Assembly (NCBI GenBank): GCA_023414985.1
Contig: JAEZLY010000299.1
Coordinates: 1-5,659 of the forward strand
DNA: 5,659 bases
DNA from: Bacillota bacterium
Lineage (GTDB): Bacteria > Bacillota > Clostridia > Lachnospirales > Lachnospiraceae
Direction of reading: 5' to 3'
Shown one piece after another: positions 1-4,374 of this stretch. Within the stretch, counting starts at the first letter, position 1; each line of letters starts with the position of its first letter. Made by a program: the position numbers and the translations under genes. The notes under the pieces are model-generated. The model saw nothing but the letters and a program-made list of their open reading frames with translations, was not told the origin of the DNA and ran no database searches.

Positions 1-68
1 CCATCGGACTTCTTTGTGCAGGCGCAATTTTATTGATAGGAGGCTTGGCTGCGATATGGAAATTCTAA
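1..68 (+). CDS. echA: EchA-like antiporter-type membrane subunit, C-terminal end only (partial)
   Basis: Only the last 21 codons are in the window. The frame starting at base 3 is open and ends with TAA at 66-68. It reads as a single hydrophobic segment (LLCAGAILLIGGLAAIW) followed by a short polar tail, as expected for the last membrane helix of a polytopic protein. The identification rests mainly on position: in Ech operons the NuoL/HyfB-like subunit EchA, thought to carry ion translocation, is encoded immediately before echB. The gene overlaps the echB start at 56 by 13 bases, and the echB ribosome binding site lies inside it, so the two are probably translationally coupled. The family cannot be proved from so few residues; another membrane protein is possible. 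Confidence 0.6.
   Translation, partial: IGLLCAGAILLIGGLAAIWKF
38..43 (+). promoter_or_regulatory. Ribosome binding site of echB
   Basis: A perfect AGGAGG sits 12 bases before the ATG at 56, inside the end of the upstream membrane-subunit gene. The spacing is a little long. It still favours the ATG at 56 over the in-frame ATG at 14, which has no such site and would add a charged, non-conserved N-terminus. Confidence 0.65.
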
Positions 69-916
69 GAGGAATATTAATTATTCTGCTGGCTCCGCTG
101 ATTGGCGGACTGTTGACAGGAATAGACAGAGTAATAACAGCCAGAATGCAGGGAAGACAAGGCCCACCGGTGCTGCAGCCCTTTTATGACGTAATGAAGC
201 TGATCCAGAAGGAATCGATTGAAGTCAATTCCATGCACCGCTTTTTTGTGTACATTTCCTTAATATTCGTATTATTTACAACAGAGATTCTACTGTCCGG
301 CGGTGATATGCTGTTGGCGGTATTTGCCCTCACCTTGGGCTCCGTATTCTTTGTGCTCGGCGGTTATGCTTCTAATTCACCCTACAGTATCATAGGTTCC
401 GAGAGAGAACTGCTTCAGATCATGGCTTATGAGCCGATGGTACTTTTGGTTTGTGTTGGTTTATACTATGCTGATAACAGCTTCTTTGTAAAAGAGATTA
501 TCAGTAATAAGCTACCGGCTATCGTATTCCTTCCCGGAGTATTTGTGGGATTACTGTTTATACTGACAATCAAGCTTCGTAAATCACCCTTCGACTTAAG
601 CATGTCCCATCATGGACATCAGGAAATTGTGAAAGGTATTACGACAGAGTATTCCGGCAGAGATTTGGCAGTGATCGAAGTGACCCATTGGTATGAGATG
701 ATTATCTCCCTGACCTTGGTGTATGTATTCTTTGCAACTGCTATGCCGATCAGTCATGTGCTTGCGCTGGTTGCCTGCGGAGTTGTATATTTTTTTGAAA
801 TCATTATTGATAATGCTTTTGCCAGATTAAAGTGGCAGCACGCCCTGAATTCTGCATGGGTTATTACAGGAGTTATGGGTATAGTGAACCTACTGATCCT
901 GTCCTTTTTCCGCTAG
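56..916 (+). CDS. echB: Ech-type energy-converting hydrogenase membrane subunit EchB (NuoH-like)
   Basis: Integral membrane subunit of about 286 residues that anchors the hydrogenase module and is thought to pass the conformational or proton signal to the ion pump, as NuoH does in complex I. The sequence shows about eight hydrophobic segments, near residues 3-22, 61-80, 84-105, 126-139, 153-174, 212-232, 235-251 and 264-285. Family motifs are clear: the DRV-TARMQGRQGPP stretch at 24-38 followed by QPFYDVMKLIQKES (41-54), GSERELLQIMAYEP (114-127), and the large cytoplasmic loop SPFDLSMSHHGHQEIVKG (177-194) with TTEYSG (196-201). The HH-H-E loop is typical of group 4 hydrogenases, whereas complex I NuoH has PFDLPE there. 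The start at 56 is preferred because the protein then begins with the first helix and has AGGAGG upstream. It overlaps the preceding gene by 13 bases. HyfC/HycD-type subunits are the nearest alternatives; the neighbours favour Ech. Confidence 0.93.
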   Translation: MEILRGILIILLAPLIGGLLTGIDRVITARMQGRQGPPVLQPFYDVMKLIQKESIEVNSMHRFFVYISLIFVLFTTEILLSGGDMLLAVFALTLGSVFFVLGGYASNSPYSIIGSERELLQIMAYEPMVLLVCVGLYYADNSFFVKEIISNKLPAIVFLPGVFVGLLFILTIKLRKSPFDLSMSHHGHQEIVKGITTEYSGRDLAVIEVTHWYEMIISLTLVYVFFATAMPISHVLALVACGVVYFFEIIIDNAFARLKWQHALNSAWVITGVMGIVNLLILSFFR

Positions 917-994
917 AAATCGATAAACTGTTATGTATCATGCATATCCTGATAGAAATGAAATATTTCGGGATGTACAGGAATGGAGAATACG
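917..994 (+). other. echB-echC intergenic gap
   Basis: This 78-base gap is the longest in the operon. It has no terminator-like stem with a T-run and no convincing -35/-10 pair. It contains a short 10-base palindrome (GAAATATTTC, 960-969) and a possible 21-codon reading frame, ATG 933 to TGA 996-998, whose stop overlaps the echC ATG as ATGA. That frame has no ribosome binding site and no recognisable product, so it is not called as a gene. Confidence 0.4.
980..988 (+). promoter_or_regulatory. Ribosome binding site of echC (GGAATGGAG)
   Basis: The purine-rich block GGAATGGAG ends 6 bases before the ATG at 995. An in-frame ATG (983) lies inside the block itself, with only AGGA directly against it and no spacer, so 995 is the better start. 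The same nine bases precede echF and hypB. Confidence 0.65.
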
Positions 995-1441
995 ATGAAA
1001 TTTGTAAAGAAATCACCATGGATTTTACATTATGATGGTTCCAGCTGTAACGGGTGTGATATTGAGGTGCTTGCCTGCCTTACACCCTTATACGATGTGG
1101 AACGGTTCGGGATCATAAATACAGGTAATCCGAAACATGCGGATATCCTGTTAATAACAGGCAGTGTGAATGAGCAGAATATACCTGTAGTAAAGCAGCT
1201 GTATGAACAGATGGCTGAGCCTAAGGTAGTCATTGCAGTCGGTATCTGTGCCAACTCCGGCGGTATTTTCGCGGAATGCTATAATGTGGTCGGAGGCGTG
1301 GATCAAGTACTTCCTGTAGATGTATATGTACCCGGCTGTGCCGCAAGACCGGAGGCAATTATTGACGGTGTAGTTCAAGGACTTGCCATTCTGGAAGAAA
1401 AACAGAAAACAGCCAGAAAACCGAAGGCTGCCAAACAGTAA
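995..1441 (+). CDS. echC: Ech-type [NiFe] hydrogenase small subunit EchC (NuoB-like)
   Basis: Small subunit, 148 residues, that carries the proximal [4Fe-4S] cluster and hands electrons to the Ni-Fe centre in EchE. It belongs to the NuoB / hydrogenase small-subunit family. Cluster ligands are visible as C18 and C21 in SSCNGCDIE, C85 in VGICANSGGIF, and C115 in VPGCAARPEAI. The short length and single cluster are typical of group 4 enzymes, which lack the second and third clusters of the larger uptake-type small subunits. There is no signal peptide or twin-arginine motif, so the subunit stays on the cytoplasmic side. The C-terminus (about 134-148) is a Lys-rich tail, probably disordered. Start 995 is chosen over the in-frame ATG at 983 because of ribosome binding site spacing; the second choice would add MENT. 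It is followed by a 61-base gap before echD. Confidence 0.95.
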   Translation: MKFVKKSPWILHYDGSSCNGCDIEVLACLTPLYDVERFGIINTGNPKHADILLITGSVNEQNIPVVKQLYEQMAEPKVVIAVGICANSGGIFAECYNVVGGVDQVLPVDVYVPGCAARPEAIIDGVVQGLAILEEKQKTARKPKAAKQ

Positions 1442-1457
1442 ATAATCATAAATATCG

Positions 1458-1487
1458 GCGCTATAAGGAGAATAGAAACTTAAGCGC
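1458..1487 (+). promoter_or_regulatory. Possible RNA hairpin in the echC-echD gap
   Basis: GCGCTATAAG (1458-1467) pairs with CTTAAGCGC (1479-1487), giving nine base pairs with one bulged A (1463) and an 11-base loop rich in A and G. There is no T-run after it, so it does not look like an intrinsic terminator. It lies between the echC stop (1439-1441) and the echD ribosome binding site (1494-1498). It also covers an AAGGAG sequence (1465-1470) that has no start codon within reach. A role in transcript processing or stability is inference only. Confidence 0.35.
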
Positions 1488-1493
1488 AGAAAC

Positions 1494-1498
1494 GGAGG
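1494..1498 (+). promoter_or_regulatory. Ribosome binding site of echD
   Basis: GGAGG lies 4 bases before the ATG at 1503. The spacing is short but usable, and the next in-frame ATG (1530) has no comparable site. Confidence 0.6.
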
Positions 1499-1502
1499 TA
1501 CT

Positions 1503-1892
1503 ATGGGCCAGCAAACAATCAAACCGATTATGTCAAAGGAGCTGCTATCTGAGACACTCAGCTTAAAGAACGAAGGCTACCGCTTGGTTGCAATTTCTTG
1601 TACCGGTCTTGGAAAACAGACATCGGAAGAGGATCCCTCAATCACGATAGAGAACGGTATGGAGTTAAGCTACTCCTTTGATAAGGATTATGATCTGCTC
1701 TCCTTGAGAGTTACGACTGATACAGAAGAAGAGATTTCCAGCATTAGTATCATGTATCCTTTTGCGTTCTTATATGAGAATGAGATAAAGGAGTTATTTG
1801 GTGTTAAGATTAAGGATATCTCTATCGATTTTAACAATACACTTTATAAAATACCGGTGAAAACACCTTTTAAGAAAGTGGGGGATGAATAA
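1503..1892 (+). CDS. echD: Ech-type hydrogenase subunit EchD (NuoC-like)
   Basis: Hydrophilic subunit of 129 residues, related to the 30-kDa subunit of complex I (NuoC). In Ech complexes it packs against EchE and EchC on the cytoplasmic side and has no cofactor of its own. The most recognisable part is near the C-terminus: YPFAFLYENEIKELFGVKI at 85-103, matching the NuoC pattern of a proline-containing strand followed by E-E-x(3)-D/E-L/M-F-G. No transmembrane segment and no cluster-binding cysteine pattern is present; C33 stands alone. The remainder is weakly conserved, as is normal for this subunit, so the call depends on that motif plus its place between echC and echE. The stop codon shares one base with the echE start (TAATG), which indicates translational coupling. 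Confidence 0.88.
   Translation: MGQQTIKPIMSKELLSETLSLKNEGYRLVAISCTGLGKQTSEEDPSITIENGMELSYSFDKDYDLLSLRVTTDTEEEISSISIMYPFAFLYENEIKELFGVKIKDISIDFNNTLYKIPVKTPFKKVGDE
1880..1885 (+). promoter_or_regulatory. Ribosome binding site of echE inside echD
   Basis: GGGGGA lies 6 bases before the ATG at 1892 and is within the last codons of echD. Together with the TAATG junction it suggests that ribosomes finishing echD restart on echE. Confidence 0.5.
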
Positions 1893-2971
1893 TGGGAAAG
1901 AGAACAGTAATTCCCTTCGGTCCTCAGCATCCGGTACTTCCGGAGCCGATCCACTTAGATCTGGTGTTGGAGGATGAGACAGTAGTAGAAGCAATTCCGA
2001 GAATTGGGTATATCCACAGAGGCTTAGAGAAGCTGGTGGAGAAGAAGGATTATCAGCAATATACCTATGTGGCAGAGCGTATCTGCGGTATCTGTTCCTT
2101 TATGCATGGTATGGGCTACTGTATGACGATAGAGAGCATTATGGATGTAAAAATCCCTGAGAGGGCAGAGTTCCTTCGTACCATATGGGCAGAGCTTTCC
2201 CGTATGCACAGCCATACCTTATGGCTTGGACTTTTGGCCGATGCCTTTGGTTTTGAAAGTTTATTTATGCATTCCTGGAAGATCCGGGAGCAGATTTTGG
2301 ATATTTTCGAAGAGACCACCGGAGGAAGAGTCATCTTCTCCGTATGTGATATCGGTGGTGTCAGAAAAGACATCAGTGCCGAGACTCTCCAAAAAATCGT
2401 AGGTATTCTGAATCAGGTAGAAAAGGATCTGACCGAGATTACAGAGGTATTCATCAATGATACTTCTGTTAAGAGCCGTACCAAGGGTGTCGGCGTATTA
2501 TCCAAGCAGGCAGCCTTTGATCTTGGCGCAGTCGGCCCCATGGCCAGAGCCAGTGGTATCGAGATGGATATGAGAACCCAGGGCTATGCAGCCTATGGCA
2601 AATTGAATTTTGCTCCGATTGTGGAGAAGAAGGGTGATTGTTACGCCAGAACCAAGGTGAGAATCAGAGAAATCTTCCAATCCATTGACTTGATCAGACA
2701 ATGTGTCGCTTTAATCCCCGAAGGTGAGATTAAGGTGAAGGTAACAGGAAACCCGAAGGGTGAATATTTTACGCGGATTGAACAACCGCGTGGGGAGGTA
2801 GTTTATTATGCAAAGGGTAATGGCACGAAATTTCTGGACAGAATGAGAGTCAGAACACCTACCTTTGCGAATATCCCCGCACTCCTTGAGACTCTGAAGG
2901 GCTGTGCTTTGGCTGATGTGCCGATACTGATCTTAACCATCGACCCTTGTATCAGCTGTACGGAAAGATAA
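1892..2971 (+). CDS. echE: Ech-type [NiFe] hydrogenase large (catalytic) subunit EchE (NuoD-like)
   Basis: Catalytic subunit, 359 residues, holding the Ni-Fe(CN)2CO centre that makes or oxidises H2. The N-terminal ligand motif is ERICGICSFMH, with C65, C68 and H72. The C-terminal motif is DPCISCTER, with C353 and C356. All four Ni-binding cysteines are therefore present, so this is a hydrogenase and not a complex I NuoD. Other family marks are the N-terminal PFGPQHPVLPEPIHL (8-22), IHRGLEK (41-47) and GPMARASG (215-222). The protein ends at the Arg three residues after the last Cys, with no C-terminal extension. That matches known Ech enzymes, in which the large subunit is not processed by an endopeptidase, and no protease gene is seen nearby. 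No signal sequence is present, so the active site is cytoplasmic. The start is fixed by the TAATG junction with echD and the GGGGGA site upstream. Confidence 0.97.
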   Translation: MGKRTVIPFGPQHPVLPEPIHLDLVLEDETVVEAIPRIGYIHRGLEKLVEKKDYQQYTYVAERICGICSFMHGMGYCMTIESIMDVKIPERAEFLRTIWAELSRMHSHTLWLGLLADAFGFESLFMHSWKIREQILDIFEETTGGRVIFSVCDIGGVRKDISAETLQKIVGILNQVEKDLTEITEVFINDTSVKSRTKGVGVLSKQAAFDLGAVGPMARASGIEMDMRTQGYAAYGKLNFAPIVEKKGDCYARTKVRIREIFQSIDLIRQCVALIPEGEIKVKVTGNPKGEYFTRIEQPRGEVVYYAKGNGTKFLDRMRVRTPTFANIPALLETLKGCALADVPILILTIDPCISCTER

Positions 2972-2993
2972 TGGAAGGCCGCATTTTTGCGAC

Positions 2994-3002
2994 GGAATGG
3001 AG
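2994..3002 (+). promoter_or_regulatory. Ribosome binding site of echF (GGAATGGAG)
   Basis: GGAATGGAG ends 6 bases before the ATG at 3009. The in-frame ATG at 2997 is embedded in this block and has no site of its own at proper distance, so 3009 is preferred. The arrangement is the same as at echC. Confidence 0.65.
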
Positions 3003-3008
3003 AACATC

Positions 3009-3371
3009 ATGTCTTTTTTTAGTATGACGAAGACTCTTTTTAAAAATATGTTTCATGGGCCGTATACGGTACTTTATCCGGTGAAGATAAAGAATAAGCC
3101 GGAACGCACCCGCGGTAAGGTGGCAATAGATATTGATGACTGCATTTTCTGCAGCATGTGCCAGAGACGCTGTCCTACCGGAGCGATTACGGTGGATAAG
3201 GGCGCAGCATCCTGGAGCATTGAGCGTTTTTCCTGTATTCAGTGCAGTTACTGTACTGAGGTATGCCCGAAGAAATGTCTGCATATGGATAATCAGTACA
3301 CTACACCATCAGGCAAGAAGACAAGGGATGAGTATGTAAAATGCACGAATACCCAATCACTCAGCGAATAA
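3009..3371 (+). CDS. echF: Ech-type hydrogenase ferredoxin subunit EchF (2x[4Fe-4S], NuoI-like)
   Basis: Electron-entry subunit of 120 residues that takes electrons from soluble ferredoxin and passes them to the EchC cluster. It is a polyferredoxin of the NuoI type with two complete CX2CX2CX3CP motifs: C45, C48, C51, C55 and C76, C79, C82, C86. The N-terminus (GPYTVLYPVKI, 17-27, then RGKVAID, 35-41) fits the stretch that docks EchF-type subunits onto the complex. The tail after residue 90 is polar and includes one more cysteine, C112, of unknown meaning. The start at 3009 rests on ribosome binding site spacing; the alternative ATG at 2997 would add MENI. The last 31 bases overlap hypA in another frame, so the final ten codons also encode the start of HypA. 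Confidence 0.94.
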   Translation: MSFFSMTKTLFKNMFHGPYTVLYPVKIKNKPERTRGKVAIDIDDCIFCSMCQRRCPTGAITVDKGAASWSIERFSCIQCSYCTEVCPKKCLHMDNQYTTPSGKKTRDEYVKCTNTQSLSE

Positions 3372-3679
3372 TTGAGATAGCAGAGGAATATGCTGTACAA
3401 AATAATGCGGACGAGGTCAAGGTGATCAATCTGGTCGTCGGAGATTATTCCGGTTATGTTGCCAGTTCCATTGAACTTTATTTTGATATCATTGCGGAAG
3501 GAAGCCGCTCAGCAAATGCAAGACTGAACATTGAGCGGGTGGTACCGAAGCTGAAGTGTGAAGGCTGTGGAGAGTATTTTGAACGAAAGCCCTTCACCTT
3601 TACCTGTCCGCATTGCGGTGGGGAAGGTCGTCCGACGGAAATCGGACAGGAATTCTATATCAAATCAATTATTGTTTAG
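3341..3679 (+). CDS. hypA: Hydrogenase nickel incorporation protein HypA
   Basis: Nickel chaperone of 112 residues that works with HypB to load Ni into the hydrogenase large subunit. The N-terminus MHE is diagnostic: His2 is part of the nickel site, and this fixes the start at 3341. The zinc site is the second hallmark, with C73 and C76 (CEGC) and C89 and C92 (CPHC) forming a CX2C-X12-CX2C ribbon. Length agrees with the usual 110-120 residues. AAGGGA-like purines lie at 3324-3328, 12 bases upstream, a rather weak site, so initiation is probably helped by translation of echF, which overlaps by 31 bases. Its position directly after the structural genes suggests that it serves EchE maturation first, though HypA may also serve other [NiFe] enzymes or urease if the organism has them. 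Confidence 0.96.
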   Translation: MHEYPITQRIIEIAEEYAVQNNADEVKVINLVVGDYSGYVASSIELYFDIIAEGSRSANARLNIERVVPKLKCEGCGEYFERKPFTFTCPHCGGEGRPTEIGQEFYIKSIIV

Positions 3680-3706
3680 TATGGTTGGCAAATGGCCGTG
3701 CACGCA

Positions 3707-3715
3707 GGAATGGAG
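3707..3715 (+). promoter_or_regulatory. Ribosome binding site of hypB (GGAATGGAG)
   Basis: GGAATGGAG ends 5 bases before the ATG at 3721. This supports 3721 as the start, rather than an in-frame ATG at 3613 deep inside hypA. The 11 bases CAGGAATGGAG are identical to those before echC. Confidence 0.7.
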
Positions 3716-3720
3716 TTAAC

Positions 3721-4374
3721 ATGTCTGAGAATAAAGAAATAGAAATCATGCAATCTGTCTATGATAAGAATGACGAGGTTGCAGATAAAATTAATAAGGA
3801 TTTAACGAAAAAGAATATCTATGCCGTCAATGTCATGGGGGCACCGGGAGCAGGTAAGACTACTTCCCTGATTCAGATCATCAAGAGACTGAAGCAGGTA
3901 ACCCCTTATGTAATAGAAGGAGATATCGAGGCGGACTTTGACACCAAGACGCTTCAGGCTCTTGGAGTGAAGGCAATCCAGATCAATACAGGAGGAGCAT
4001 GTCATTTGGATTCTCCGTTGATTGGCAATGCCGTGGAGGAAATGAAGTTGGACAATGGTGTCCTGTTCATTGAAAATATCGGAAATCTGGTATGTCCTGC
4101 CGAGTTTATGATCGGTGAGCATGCGAAGATGCTGATTTCCACAGTTACCGAGGGCAGTGATAAGCCCTATAAATATCCGTTGGCTTTTGAGAAAGCAGAT
4201 ATTATCCTTGTAAACAAATGTGATCTTTTGCCCTATGTCGATTTCGATGAAGACTTCTTTATGAAGGGGGTCAGGGCACTGAATAAAACTGCGCCGGTCA
4301 TTAAGGTGTCCGGAAAGACAGAAGAAGGATATGATGAAGTAGCAGCATGGATTATGGAAAGAGCAAAAGCGTAA
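3721..4374 (+). CDS. hypB: Hydrogenase nickel incorporation GTPase HypB
   Basis: SIMIBI-class GTPase of 217 residues that binds HypA and uses GTP hydrolysis to drive nickel delivery to the large subunit. The P-loop GAPGAGKTT is at 40-48. The GD-E-D segment (EGDIEADFDT, 66-75) follows. The metal site at the dimer interface is visible as C94-H95 (GGACHLD) and C125 (NLVCP). The base-recognition motif is NKCD at 165-168. The N-terminal high-affinity Ni motif CXXCGC and the His-rich stretch found in some HypB proteins are both absent, so this is the short form without obvious nickel storage. The start at 3721 is supported by GGAATGGAG and by alignment of the first residues with short HypB proteins. 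There is a 41-base gap after hypA, and the end overlaps hypF by 28 bases. Confidence 0.96.
   Translation: MSENKEIEIMQSVYDKNDEVADKINKDLTKKNIYAVNVMGAPGAGKTTSLIQIIKRLKQVTPYVIEGDIEADFDTKTLQALGVKAIQINTGGACHLDSPLIGNAVEEMKLDNGVLFIENIGNLVCPAEFMIGEHAKMLISTVTEGSDKPYKYPLAFEKADIILVNKCDLLPYVDFDEDFFMKGVRALNKTAPVIKVSGKTEEGYDEVAAWIMERAKA

Noticed and set aside
960..969. Palindrome GAAATATTTC as an operator
   Set aside because: It is a short AT-rich palindrome of a size expected by chance, has no second copy in the window and no promoter nearby.
832..1035. Frame of 67 codons across the echB-echC junction
   Set aside because: It overlaps the end of echB and the start of echC out of frame, has no ribosome binding site and shows no recognisable protein features.
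1151..1522. Minus-strand frame of 123 codons opposite echC
   Set aside because: It lies opposite the conserved cysteine motifs of echC, has no start signals and gives a composition typical of antisense reading.
1892..2971. Reading the large subunit as complex I NuoD rather than hydrogenase
   Set aside because: All four nickel-ligand cysteines (C65, C68, C353, C356) are present, which NuoD lacks, and hyp genes follow.
2980..2991. Small stem CGCA-TTTT-TGCG in the echE-echF gap as a terminator
   Set aside because: The stem is only four base pairs with no T-run after it, and the operon clearly continues into echF.
2971..3027. Short frame starting in the TAATG at the echE stop (18 codons) as a possible small gene between echE and echF
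   Set aside because: It has no ribosome binding site of its own and runs into echF in another frame. Its resemblance to the short frame before echC comes only from both reading through the shared GGAATGGAG block.
2952..3284. Minus-strand frame of 110 codons opposite echF
   Set aside because: It lies antisense to both [4Fe-4S] motifs of EchF; the cysteine pattern on the + strand explains the openness of the frame.
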